From Trichomonas vaginalis G3 (taxonomy: Eukaryota; Parabasalia; Trichomonadida; Trichomonadidae): a DNA stretch of 64,000 nt. Positions 40,313-49,394 of the stretch are shown piece by piece. Location of the stretch: assembly GCF_026262505.1 (NCBI RefSeq), contig NC_067208.1:10983962-11047961 (forward strand), read 5' to 3'. A program made the position numbers and the translations under genes. Every line of letters starts with the position of its first letter. Positions within the stretch are counted from its first letter, which is position 1. The notes under the pieces are model-generated. The model searched no databases, had not been told where the DNA came from, and worked only from the letters and a program-made list of their open reading frames with translations.

Positions 40313-40741
40313 TTACTTCATTATTCTCACTCTTCTTCTTGGCATTCGTGGTGGAAGTTGTTTCTTGACATTTTCAATGAACTGTACATTCTCTTTTGTC
40401 TCAGCTTCTTTCACTGGCGGGTCAGGATTCTTTGACTCGGTTTGTTTTTCAATGAAATTCACGAACTTTGCAATAAGCTCTTGGTTCGTTATTGAAAGTA
40501 CATCTGGCTTCTTTTCTTCTGGTTCTATTGACTTTTCAGTTTGAACAGAAGGTTTTATATGGGCTTCGCCCTCGGTGCCATGCACCTTAATGTTGTCGCT
40601 CTCTGCATTTGCTAATGGAACCTTTCTTTTTCTTACATATATTTTACCATCTTTACTCTGACTTACGTAATAGAAAGGATGTTGTATTCCTCTGGCGTCA
40701 TTTAATATAATAGACTCTCGTTCTGATTTTGACAAGCTCAT
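40313..40741 (-). CDS. Conserved Maverick protein with SKDGKIYVRKRK motif, a'
   Basis: 142 residues. The front MSLSKSERESIILNDARGIQ then FYYVSQSKDGKIYVRKRKVP matches the lineage a protein at 330; the back DVLSITNQELIAKFVNFIEK and RRRVRI also match, while the linker differs. Mini-hairpins (40561-40571, 40574-40586) sit in the variable linker and are translated as KVHGTEGEAH. It precedes capsid on the same strand. Confidence 0.7.
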   Translation of the reverse strand: MSLSKSERESIILNDARGIQHPFYYVSQSKDGKIYVRKRKVPLANAESDNIKVHGTEGEAHIKPSVQTEKSIEPEEKKPDVLSITNQELIAKFVNFIEKQTESKNPDPPVKEAETKENVQFIENVKKQLPPRMPRRRVRIMK

Positions 40742-40786
40742 TTTACATCGGTTAAAGTTTTAATTTAGTTTTTTATCTGCAGTCAA

Positions 40787-41026
40787 ATGACTCAGACAAG
40801 CCCTACGGACAAGACCCAAGGGGTCATAGATGTTGAAGCATTGAAGAAAGAAATTCGTGAGCAAATTTTATCCGAACTGAAGGAACAAAAACAAGAACAA
40901 AAGCCAGAGAGACCAAAGAGAAAACTTAGTGAAAAACAACTTGCTGCATTAGCTGCTGGAAGACAAAAGAACCCAAGACTACTGGCGAAAAAAGCTAGAG
41001 AAGAAGCCGAAGCAAAGAAAGAGTAA
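40787..41026 (+). CDS. Small basic coiled protein, a'
   Basis: 79 residues: MTQTSPTDKTQGVIDVEALK, a helical middle and RPKRKLSEKQLAALAAGRQK, matching the lineage a protein at 19-279. A GACCC-AAG-GGGTC mini-hairpin (40813-40825) lies in the variable N-terminus. It diverges from the SKDGK gene and is followed 24 bases later by minor capsid B. Confidence 0.7.
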   Translation: MTQTSPTDKTQGVIDVEALKKEIREQILSELKEQKQEQKPERPKRKLSEKQLAALAAGRQKNPRLLAKKAREEAEAKKE

Positions 41027-41050
41027 ATGGTTTATTTTTATTGGAACTAA

Positions 41051-41908
41051 ATGTATAGACAAATACCTTTATCTGTTGCGTTCACTAGTGAAAACCCTGA
41101 CGTCAAAATAAAGGGGAACAGAGTAACGTTTAAGTTTCCAACAGACTGGATTGTGAACATAAATGAAGAGAAGTATGTTGGTATAACAAATATGTATATA
41201 ACACGTGCTTTCAGAAAGGTTGAATTTATACTTCAAGTCGAGATAGAAAATGACGAACAGTCTTTAAGCGCCCAAAACATTCACATATACAAATACTTTA
41301 AAGACGATACAACATTGTTGCAATGTATGATTTCATTTAATGAAATGTTTGCAAAGAAGTTTAACATTGAAGTACAAACTTTACAGCCTTTACGTGAGTT
41401 TCTTGCACAACTGAAAGAAGAAGGTAGTCAGCCACAACTTATAGACTTTCATTATGAATTTAATGAAAATGAAGATGGAACACATGACTGTCAGTTTGTT
41501 GTATTCTCACCATTCAATGAAGTCGCTAAAGAGAAAGAAAATCCATTACGTATAAGATTTCAAATCTCTGAACCCAATGAAGACTTCAAGAATGTTTTCA
41601 ATTATGATGCAATGCTTCCGAGGAAAAATGAATTTTCAAAGATTGTAACACCTGGCATATGGGATAGAAAGCAAGCTATATTATATTCAAACTTAAGTAA
41701 GGGAGTTGAAAATGAGTTCATTGGTCATACAAGAACTACACCACTTCCTAACCCTAAATACTATAAATTAACTGGCTTCAATCGTGAGTTTTGGATAGAC
41801 ATGTTCTCCACTCATGACCATAACTGCCCAGTGTTCTTACCTCCAGATGGGAAAGATTGTCTTTACATCGAAGCACAATTGTTAAACTCTACAATAGCTG
41901 TATTGTAA
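41051..41908 (+). CDS. Minor capsid-like protein B, a'
   Basis: 285 residues, open. Strand-rich: VKIKGNRVTFKFPTDWIVNI, EEKYVGITNMYITRAFRKVE, FHYEFNENEDGTHDCQFVVF, and an end LPPDGKDCLYIEAQLLNS. It is the most complete member of the B family and is used here to recognise 17442-18327 and 35550-36030. Start context GGAACTAAATG. A GGGC-TTC-GCCC hairpin (41919-41929) follows the stop, between this gene and the convergent PolB. A penton or cement role is inference. Confidence 0.6.
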   Translation: MYRQIPLSVAFTSENPDVKIKGNRVTFKFPTDWIVNINEEKYVGITNMYITRAFRKVEFILQVEIENDEQSLSAQNIHIYKYFKDDTTLLQCMISFNEMFAKKFNIEVQTLQPLREFLAQLKEEGSQPQLIDFHYEFNENEDGTHDCQFVVFSPFNEVAKEKENPLRIRFQISEPNEDFKNVFNYDAMLPRKNEFSKIVTPGIWDRKQAILYSNLSKGVENEFIGHTRTTPLPNPKYYKLTGFNREFWIDMFSTHDHNCPVFLPPDGKDCLYIEAQLLNSTIAVL

Positions 41909-41964
41909 ATGACCACATGGGCTTCGCCCTTGCTGCTATCGGCTTATTTTTATCACGAATGACC

Positions 41965-43635
41965 TCAGAACTTCAACTTACGAATAAAGCTTGTTTTAGT
42001 CGTTATTGAGAAGTTAAACTTTTCAGCAAAGCAAGGTTGACATGACTTACACAAGTCGAATGCAATCTCTTGACCATCATGAAGTGCTTTATATAACTTC
42101 ATAACACTGAACTCAGAGTCTTTGTCAAATTTTCCTTGCGGAACCATTAAACCTTTATCTTCATCATAGAAACACTGAACAGAGTCAGGAAACATTTCAT
42201 TAGCGGTTAAAGCAATAACATCTTGCTTCACGCCTTTCATTCTGCAGTGAAATGCAACTTCATTTAAATCGTTAGTGAGTAAGTCTATGTAGGTCTTCTT
42301 TCCACAAAATATTGACTTGTATGCTAAACTTTGTTTACCTTTTGTGATTTCTGCAAAGTCGCTATGAAATTGACCTAATGTTTTACCGATAAGTTCTCTA
42401 CCGTATCTCTTCTTAAATTCATGAGCTAAACGTGGTATGTCTTCATTGAAAATATGCATGCTATCACAGTCCTGGTAAAATATTTGAAGACCCATGTCCT
42501 CAGCAGTACAGAATACTTCATTCATTATTCTCTTCGACATTGATAGAATATTAACACCTAAGGGGCAAAAGTTAAAGTGTCTGCAAATGCTTTTCGTTAG
42601 CTTGAAAATAGTCTTATCGGAACCATCTAAACCTTCGAACTTCACTATATGGTTGTAATTTCTTATAGCATATCTTATAGCATCTTTGTCATCTACTATG
42701 GTTATTTTTGACTCAATAGGAGATAAAATGGTTTTGCCATAGATACTGTTCAGAATGAGTTTTATAATTTCTTGTAATGGGTTTTCTTCTTTCTTATACT
42801 TTAACCTTAACTCAAACAACTTCTTTACTTCATCTCTTATTCTCATATCTCTGTTTCCATCGTAATAGTATCCTTGCAACACTTCACATTTGACACCTTG
42901 GTATTTTATGAGGTCCTGTAATGTTATATGGTCAACATACATGAGACAGCAAGTGTTTGAACTTCTGGGAACGTTAAGCTCTGGATTTAGTTCAGGGTCG
43001 CAAACTATTAAAGGAAAGTTTCTGGGTATACCAATCTCTGTTATCTTAATGAGAACAAAGAAGCCTGACATAAACTTTTCACCAACGGGTTCCTTTTGGT
43101 CGTCATCGAATAAATGTCTCATGAGATACTCTGTGCTTAACATCTCATCCTTCAATACTTTTGGAATTCCTTCTAAAGTATAAAGTCTTGCAATTGCTGA
43201 TGGATATAATGAAACAGCGTCGAAGTCAGCAATGAGTTTCTTTTTGCTCTTTTGTTTAATGTTATCTGACAACATACATCTTCCACCTTGAATGCATCTC
43301 GAAATAAATTCTCTTGGTTTATTTGAGAGGTCATAAAGATTTCCATTCGGGAAGTACACTCTGTTCTCAAACAATTTGTTAGCAATAGAACAAATACTAA
43401 CGTAGTCATAAACGTTTAAATCAAATTCTTTTAATATGTCATTGCGGAACTTAACAAAACCTTCTCTTAAAATTCTTACATCTTGTTTGCAATAGAATGT
43501 GCTATATTTTTCTAAGTCGAAGTGGTTTTCATCTATTCTGCAACCTTTGATGGAATCTATGTTTTTCATGAACGTTTCAATATCTTTTACAAACTTACAT
43601 GCTTCAGAAATGACACCAGTTCTGTTGTCATTTGC
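41965..43635 (-). pseudogene. PolB, polymerase half, a'
   Basis: The open frame covers the end of the exonuclease region (YCKQDVRILREGF) and all polymerase motifs: DFDAVSLYPSA, NSIYGKTIL, YQDCDSMHIF and GKKTYIDLL, ending FIRKLKF as in lineage a. It is partial relative to lineage a. The DNA is close enough to lineage a to align base by base over 1.6 kb, with differences mainly at third positions. Confidence 0.85.
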
Positions 43636-43665
43636 TTCACAACATTAAATTTTATCCTGTATGAA

Positions 43666-43959
43666 ATGACTTTAAAAAGATTATTGACTGACTTCGAATA
43701 CTATCTCATTGACGCACTGACAGACCCTCAAAACTGTGTTGAAAGTTCTTTAAGCTTTAAGATTGAAGGTACGACGCATTTTGTCTTCACTTACGTATTG
43801 AAAGAATATGACCGTTATCATAACGAAGTGAATCAAACACTAATAAAATTTGTAGATAAAAAATTGGTTAACAATGAATATTTTAAACGTGAAGACCCAA
43901 ACACTGCTGGAGATGATGAAGAATACAGACAAGTTATTGAAAAAATAACGCAAGATTAG
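43666..43959 (+). CDS. Conserved ATPase-neighbour protein, a'
   Basis: 97 residues from MTLKRLLTDFEYYLIDALTD; FTYVLKEYDRYHNEVNQTLI and KFVDKKLVNNEYFKRED match the lineage b protein at 30696. Start chosen by that match; an upstream frame to 43522 belongs to the PolB side. It is followed directly by an ATPase-like remnant (AIEKKFNECLTNTF resembles DIDKKFENVLNKN of b) to about 44035. Confidence 0.55.
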   Translation: MTLKRLLTDFEYYLIDALTDPQNCVESSLSFKIEGTTHFVFTYVLKEYDRYHNEVNQTLIKFVDKKLVNNEYFKREDPNTAGDDEEYRQVIEKITQD

Positions 43960-44080
43960 ATGCAATAGAAAAGAAGTTTAATGAATGTCTTACAAACACG
44001 TTTGAATATCTTATGCGGTGGGAAGCCAGATGGAAATAAATTTACGTCAAATATGCAATTTATAAAATCTTATGTCGACA

Positions 44081-44154
44081 GGCTACGTAGCACAGTGGTC
44101 TAAGGTGGTGTTATGGAGGGGTCAGGGTCTGTGGTTCGAACCGCGACAGCGCCG
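44081..44154 (+). other. tRNA-like sequence with Pol III A and B boxes (decayed)
   Basis: Box A TAGCACAGTGG (44088-44098) and box B GGTTCGAACC (44133-44142) match their consensus, spacing is tRNA-like, total length fits 73 nt, and a T run follows (44157-44160). The first three acceptor pairs form, but T, D and anticodon stems do not, so it is not a working tRNA. A dead tRNA or tRNA-derived SINE head is likely. Confidence 0.4.
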
Positions 44155-44219
44155 TATTTTCTTATTTTCTTTGTTTGTCTTGTTTGTCGTGAATAAAAAG
44201 TGTCATAAAAGTGCTCTAT

Positions 44220-44290
44220 CTTCCACGGGAATAAGGGAATAAATAAAAAATTTACTTTATTTCTTCTTTATTTCTTTGTTCCCGTGGAAG
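44220..44290. repeat. Inverted repeat CTTCCACGGGAA / TTCCCGTGGAAG
   Basis: Perfect 12-bp arms with a 47-base AT-rich spacer that itself has GAATAAATAAA / TTTATTTCTTTATTTC complementarity. Could be a small foldback element or transcript-end hairpin. No gene is seen from 44160 to 44456. Confidence 0.6.
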
Positions 44291-44400
44291 AAGGGTTTTG
44301 CCGTTTTTTCTCAGCCGAAATCAATGATTTTTTCATTTTTGGAATCCTTAGCGAATGAGGAATCTTTTCTCTCGTGAAAGCTTTGACCAAAAATATATTT

Positions 44401-44450
44401 TAGGTGAAGAGGTGAGATTTCACCTCTTTTTTCACCTAATTTTTCACCTC
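44401..44450 (+). repeat. TCACC-rich block, copy 2 of a'
   Basis: TAGGTGAAGAGGTGAGATTT, CACCTCTTTTTTCACC, TAATTTTTCACCTC. Lies at the 3' edge of the 320-residue gene; its inverted partner is at 45937-45985. Confidence 0.8.
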
Positions 44451-44456
44451 TTTTTT

Positions 44457-45419
44457 TCACAAGCGTTTTACATGAATTGTACGATGTATATTTGAAATCC
44501 TAAACAATTTCGTAGCTTCAATTTCTTCTTTTAGTACATCAAAAATTTTAACGATACCGAAAGTTTCTTTATACTTCTTCTTGACATCAGATAATAGGAA
44601 ATCGTCAGCAGTTGGATAGTTTTTATTCAGAAATTCTAACATGTTCATTTTATTTTCTGCCGGTTTCTCTGCTTCTTTCTTTAAGTCAGCATAGTCGTTT
44701 CGCATACGTTCTATCTCTTTTACTGAATAGTTATATTTCCTCATTGCTGCTTTACATTTAGAACATTGCGGATTCATTTTTGCGTTATATTCTGAAACCT
44801 TACCTGCTAAAACAACTAAGGCGTCAATGGTTTTCTTTAAATCTGAAGCAGTTGGTTTTATCTGTTCATTCCATACCTTACCTCTTCTATCTTTATCTCT
44901 TATCTGCCATATACATTTTGCAACTAATGAAACAAAGTTGTCGTATGTCTTAAACTCCCCCGATTTATAAATATCTGAAATGTTTTTATAAATCATGTCG
45001 CAATCTTTGTCCATAACTTTATGGTTGCAATGATATCCTAGAAACTCATAGTTTACTTTACGTATGAACTTCTTTATTTCTACTGAGTCAGTTGCTTTGA
45101 CTTCAATTTCGTCGAATTCAGGAATAGTGAGCTTTTGTTGTTGGATTTCAGGCAATTTGGGTAAATGGTCAATAATGTCCTGCATGTCATAAAGATACTG
45201 TTCATTTGTTTCATCTTTCGCACTACAGTCTAAATTACTTGTTAAAAGTTCCTGCTTAATTTTTTGTATTTCTGTTTCGAAAGTAAATGAAGAAGGAATG
45301 AAGCTTTCCATCTCTACTAACATAGATGTTGGATTCATGACTAACGAGTTTGGTGCTGTTGTGGACAGAGTCCTGCCGTTCGCGGCTTGAATTGTTGTTG
45401 TGCCGATTGTTGAAATCAT
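44457..45419 (-). CDS. Unrecognised 320-residue protein in the replication slot of a'
   Basis: Open. Disordered front, helical middle (VEIKKFIRKVNYEFLGYHCN), a CSKC pair (PQCSKCKAAMRKYNYSVKEI), and a C-terminal segment (LSDVKKKYKETFGIVKIFDV then RISNIHRTIHVKRL) that reads like a winged-helix DNA-binding tail. It occupies the place of primase-helicase between inverted TCACC blocks, so an initiator or replication role is a fair guess, but no catalytic motif is seen. Leader in reverse is T-rich as usual. Confidence 0.5.
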   Translation of the reverse strand: MISTIGTTTIQAANGRTLSTTAPNSLVMNPTSMLVEMESFIPSSFTFETEIQKIKQELLTSNLDCSAKDETNEQYLYDMQDIIDHLPKLPEIQQQKLTIPEFDEIEVKATDSVEIKKFIRKVNYEFLGYHCNHKVMDKDCDMIYKNISDIYKSGEFKTYDNFVSLVAKCIWQIRDKDRRGKVWNEQIKPTASDLKKTIDALVVLAGKVSEYNAKMNPQCSKCKAAMRKYNYSVKEIERMRNDYADLKKEAEKPAENKMNMLEFLNKNYPTADDFLLSDVKKKYKETFGIVKIFDVLKEEIEATKLFRISNIHRTIHVKRL

Positions 45420-45536
45420 ATCTTTTATACAAAATAAAAAAAGAAATAAAAATAAAACTAACTTTATTTTTTATTTCGGGAAAATTCATGAGGGTAGAAA
45501 TGAGGGTAGAAATGAGGTTAGATCTAACCATCTTCC

Positions 45537-45710
45537 CTAAACATTATTTTTGCTGAATTCAGCAACAAAATGAACGAGGTCAGGATGTATGTAAATACCT
45601 TTGAATTCATTTATAATGCCCTTAGTAAGCTCATAAAATGCTTGTTTTGAGGTCGAGCCACTTTTGGCTCCACCGTATTCGTTCATCCAAAACTCAAGAA
45701 TTTCCTGCAT
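45537..45710 (-). CDS. Small unrecognised protein, a'
   Basis: The conserved-looking part is 58 residues from MQEILEFWMNEYGGAKSGST. An open frame extends to 45887, but its front is made from a mini-hairpin pair (45834-45859) and a TGAC tandem repeat (45861-45880), so the inner Met is preferred. The end is DLVHFVAEFSKNNV. No family recognised. Confidence 0.35.
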   Translation of the reverse strand: MQEILEFWMNEYGGAKSGSTSKQAFYELTKGIINEFKGIYIHPDLVHFVAEFSKNNV

Positions 45711-45936
45711 GAATTTTATATAAAAAGCAACAGCCCGAATTCCGGTGGTTGCTATATTCTTCACAAAATGCCTTTTAATACTCTTCCCAGGACTTATTTT
45801 CCAACAACTTTCTAAAGGCTTTCCTAAACTGACGGCGCAAAGCGCCAAGACCGAAGGTCCTGACTGACTGACTGACTGACGGCACAAATTGGCTTAACGA
45901 AAACATTAATATATAAAATTCATGAAAATTCAAGAG

Positions 45937-45985
45937 GGTGAAAAAACAGGTGAAAAAAGAGGTGAAATCTCACCTCTTCACCTAA
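45937..45985 (-). repeat. TCACC-rich block, copy 3 of a' (inverted)
   Basis: Reverse complement reads TAGGTGAAGAGGTGAGATTT, CACCTCTTTTTTCACCTG, TTTTTTCACCC, nearly identical to 44401-44450. Together they bracket the 320-residue gene as the related blocks bracket primase-helicase in lineage a. Confidence 0.8.
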
Positions 45986-46071
45986 ACATTATTTTTGGTG
46001 TAAATAAATGGTACCATTAATGATATCATGACTGTTCTCATTCATGTCTGATTTACATCTAATGAAAAAGT

Positions 46072-46530
46072 TTAGAAGAATTTTCTTATTCTTTCTGGCA
46101 TATTTTTGTCTTTCCAGTACTCCCGCTCTAATGGTCCCAGATGTGTTGGCTTCGACTCTCTCAAGTTCTTAGATGGTATAACATCTTCAACGCCTCCTTC
46201 ATATCTTACTTTATAAGTGTCATCGTTTATGTTATAGTCAAGTATTTCAATAACCACTCCTCGCTTTGCTTCGTCAATGGTTTCAGCAAGTTTGCCATTA
46301 CTACTTTCGACTAATTTATGACGAGGATAAAACGCAATAGAGTCGTCGGCAGCTTTTATAAGATATCCATTACCTTGCGTAGAGTCTACGATATAATAAT
46401 TTCGACTTAACCTTAAACGTTTCTTTGTCAACGGTTTGTCGTCAAGAACTACACGAACTTTTGTACCAGGAATGAGGGTAAATTGTGTTGAATTTCTGAT
46501 ATTTTGTGTTTGACTTCGTTTCTTTTGTAT
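46072..46530 (-). CDS. Integrase C-terminal (SH3/chromo-like) domain protein, a'
   Basis: The clear open frame is 119 residues to 46431 (NYYIVDSTQGNGYLIKAADD, YKVRYEGGVEDVIPSKNLRE, EREYWKDKNMPERI), matching 10312-10746; matching sequence (PGTKVRVVLDDKP) continues upstream to about 46480. It follows the core by a short distance, as in lineage a. A chromatin or DNA-binding role in integration is inferred. Confidence 0.65.
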   Translation of the reverse strand: MQKKRSQTQNIRNSTQFTLIPGTKVRVVLDDKPLTKKRLRLSRNYYIVDSTQGNGYLIKAADDSIAFYPRHKLVESSNGKLAETIDEAKRGVVIEILDYNINDDTYKVRYEGGVEDVIPSKNLRESKPTHLGPLEREYWKDKNMPERIRKFF

Positions 46531-46548
46531 ATACTTTTCTTCTTGTTG

Positions 46549-47157
46549 TTATGTCATTGAATTTGGTGTATGTCCTGTTGTAGAATGTGTTGAGGAATTG
46601 TAAACTTCTATGAAATATTTCATTGTTTCTTCGGTAAAGTCTCGCTCTTGATTTAAATCTCTGAGAGTCCTTATGAAGCGGTTTATGATGCCGAGTATGT
46701 TATGGTTATGGTCTTCAGTAGTGTAGTGAGTTATGTTATGCTTAATGAGAAAATCTGTGATTTCATTGCTGAGGTATGCACTGTCTTGGTCTGATGTTAA
46801 AGTACTTGGGCTATGTTCTGCTACAAACTTTTGTAAAACTCTTAACACTTCACGAGTTCCTTTATTCCTCATTGGATATGCATATGCTTTGCGAGTGTTA
46901 ACATTAATGAAGATGAGGAATGGTTTATGTCCTCCTTTTCTGCTTTGAATGAGAGTGTCAAATTGGTATGCGTCAGGAGTGTTGGAGTAAATTGGTAAAA
47001 AGTAGTCGTAAGGGTTTATTTTTGTTTGATGTACAACATTTTTGTCAAAGAACTTTTTAACTTCAGCTCTGTTAGTAAATCCCCAACTCTTTGCAGCTTC
47101 ATTGAACTTCTTAAATGACCTCCATGGATGTTGTTCGAATACTTCTTTCAAGCTCAT
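46549..47157 (-). CDS. Maverick integrase (rve-type), a'
   Basis: 202 residues starting MSLKEVFEQHPWRSFKKFNE, then YDYFLPIYSNTPDAYQFDTL, FLIFINVNTRKAYAYPMRNK, LTSDQDSAYLSNEITDFLIK, HNHNILGIINRFIRTLRDLN. Retroviral-type core blocks in order. It is the longest integrase frame in the window and lies at the right end of a', as is usual for Maverick integrases. Upstream are three GCACACATTTTGACA repeats (47256-47375) and a mini-hairpin (47198-47210). Confidence 0.75.
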   Translation of the reverse strand: MSLKEVFEQHPWRSFKKFNEAAKSWGFTNRAEVKKFFDKNVVHQTKINPYDYFLPIYSNTPDAYQFDTLIQSRKGGHKPFLIFINVNTRKAYAYPMRNKGTREVLRVLQKFVAEHSPSTLTSDQDSAYLSNEITDFLIKHNITHYTTEDHNHNILGIINRFIRTLRDLNQERDFTEETMKYFIEVYNSSTHSTTGHTPNSMT

Positions 47158-47255
47158 TTATGTAAAGTTAAAGATTTTATTCAAGACGGTAAGCCTTGAC
47201 CCAAAGGGTCTAGGATCAAGCACGTTCATTGAAGAGATGGATAAAATGCACACAT

Positions 47256-47375
47256 TTGCACACATTTTGACACTTTTTCTGACAAGCATCATTCAAATTT
47301 GAAGAAAAACCTCTAAATTTCATTCAAATTTCTGTCAAAATGTGTGCAAAATTGAAATAGGCACACATTTTGACA
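47256..47375. promoter_or_regulatory. GCACACATTTTGACA repeats upstream of integrase
   Basis: TTGCACACATTTTGACA (47256-47272) and its perfect 17-bp inverse (47333-47349), plus a third direct copy near 47361. They lie about 100-220 bases upstream of the integrase start at the element edge, so they are either an operator or part of the terminal repeat. From 47376 to about 47890 only AT-rich sequence is seen. Confidence 0.55.
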
Positions 47376-47895
47376 TACGATTATTTATATACGTTATTTT
47401 AATGGTTTCAGAGAAATCTTCGTTACACATTATTGAAGATTACTCAATATTTAAGTGAATGACTCACTACCACCTGTTTAGAAAAATGGTAGCATAAAAT
47501 CCAAATGTCACATATATTATTTTTTATTTCATACAAATAAACTTACAATTATAACCTCAACTTGTTTGCAAAGCAGAAACTCAATATAAGCAATCGATCA
47601 GTAGTGTATTTAAAAGTCGAATTTAAATTTAAAAATTTATAATCTTATTTCGGAACCAAATAGTATAAATTTAGGACAAAAAGCTACGTGGTGTTGATAA
47701 CAACTATTAAAATTCAAATATTACTACCATGAACAATACAATGGCTCATATTGATAATTGATAAACGTGCATATAAATTGCATATATCATCAATGTCATT
47801 AAGTAAAATACATGTATATAAATAGATTAGAAATATTTTTCGGTTAGAATTAAAATCTATGTAATAAAAAATAAGTTATAAAAATAAATACCGAA

Positions 47896-48200
47896 TTTTT
47901 ATTTGTAATATAAACTGCTACAATATGCTAGTGTATACAAATGTATTTGTCGTATTGATTTGAAAGATCTTCAACATGGTTCAGATCTAAATTTGAAACT
48001 CGTAAAATAAAGCGAATCTTTATTTGTAATATAAACTGCTACAATATGCTAGTGTATACAAATGTATTTGTCGTATTGATTTGAAAGATCTTCAACATGG
48101 TTCAGATCTAAATTTGAAACTCGTAAAATAAAGCGAATCTTTATTTGTAATATAAACTGCTACAATATGCTAGTGTGTACAAATGTGTTTGTACAAATGT
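47896..48200. repeat. 121-bp tandem repeats, left arm of MULE-A
   Basis: About two and a half units, each starting near CTGCTACAATATGCTAGTGT and including GATTTGAAAGATCTTCAACA; repeats of CAATATGCTA at 47921, 48042 and 48163 fix the period at 121. The right arm (63640-64000) holds the inverse. Confidence 0.9.
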
Positions 48201-49394
48201 ATAACTCTTTGTCAATTGTTATGGCACCTTATAACTTAAAAATCATTTTCATTAACAAATATAAAAAGTGACAATTAATATTTTCATTAAATGCATATTT
48301 AATTATCAAAACAATGTCGATTTAGCTTGAATGTTCATTATAAATGTGTAGGGTTGTTAAAAATATCAAAAATTAGCGTTTTGAAGACACCATGGTGTCT
48401 TATAATTTTCCCTTCCTTATTGGCGTGTAGAAATAAATGCGCCAATAGATTGAAGAAGAAGAATTGTTTTTCTCTTAATGAACTTTAATCCTTTTGATAT
48501 AAGAATATTAAAAACATTAATATAATTTCGATTGGGCGCGTAAAGGGTTGGCGTCCTAAGGCGTCCTGATGTAAACTATTCAATTTTTGAGAAGTTTACA
48601 CCATCATTGAATAGTTTATGGCGTCCTGAGAGGAGATTTCAATGGGTATGGCGTCCTAAAAAATAGAAGAAAATGATTTTTTCTCGATTTTTCTAGAAAT
48701 TGAATTTTTTAAAAAAGAAAAAAATCAAAACATATACATTCAAGAAAGACTATAAATGAAGATTTTTCTATTTTTTTTCATTCTAAAACATCTTTTTTTG
48801 GATAATTTTTTTTAATAAATATGTAAGAAAGATTGAAGAAAAAGTAAATTTACTTTAAGAAAATTCGTTTTACATGATGTAAGACCCATAACAACTATAA
48901 ATATTCAATTATTTAAAATAAAAAAAGAAAAACAGATTAAATGTATCTCACATCAAAATCCATTGACCTAAGGATGTTAAGTTTCTGTTTTTAAAAGTTG
49001 ATATTTTTTTTTTAATTTTAAGAAAATTAATAGCATGTTATTAGACAATAGGAGTGTAATGATATTGACTAAACAGAAATGAGAGAATAGAGATATAATT
49101 TTGATAAGCAATATTGCGAACAAATTCTGAAGTAAAATCGCGATCAATAATTGAAAATTACGATCATGTACTGAAAAATGACGATCGAATTGAATGAATA
49201 GAATTATATCTAAGAAAAAATAAATTGTATTTAGAAGATGAACAAAGAAAGGTGTATGCTAAAAATCATTTAACAATAAATGGAAATAAAACGAAATTGT
49301 TAAAAGAAAAAAATGAAAATTGTTAAATAATATATTATTTTTTAGTCATAAGAATAAAAATATAGTAGTTATAAAAGGAATTAGACTTCATATA

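Larger units (their letters stand above)
37340..47375. mobile_element. Maverick/Polinton fossil, lineage a' (second copy, reverse)
   Basis: Genes from right to left: integrase, its C-terminal domain, a 116-residue gene, a 320-residue gene, ATPase remnant, ATPase-neighbour protein, PolB palm half, minor capsid B, small basic protein, SKDGK protein, capsid, membrane protein, KITEA protein, a 94-residue gene. Capsid, PolB, integrase and small proteins are closest to lineage a, but the replication slot differs. Broken, with about six breaks, and shorter than a. Three TCACC-rich blocks recur at 37861, 44401 and 45937. Confidence 0.75.

Noticed and set aside
44081-44154. Functional tRNA gene.
   Set aside because: Box A and B match, but T, D and anticodon stems do not form, so it is listed only as tRNA-like.
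47896-48200. Possible CRISPR array from regular repeats.
   Set aside because: Units of 121 bp are contiguous and near-identical with no spacers, and the inverse is present at the other transposon end.
49079-49394. Possible short genes in the left arm of MULE-C.
   Set aside because: Only AT-rich sequence with frequent stops in all frames; treated as the noncoding transposon arm.
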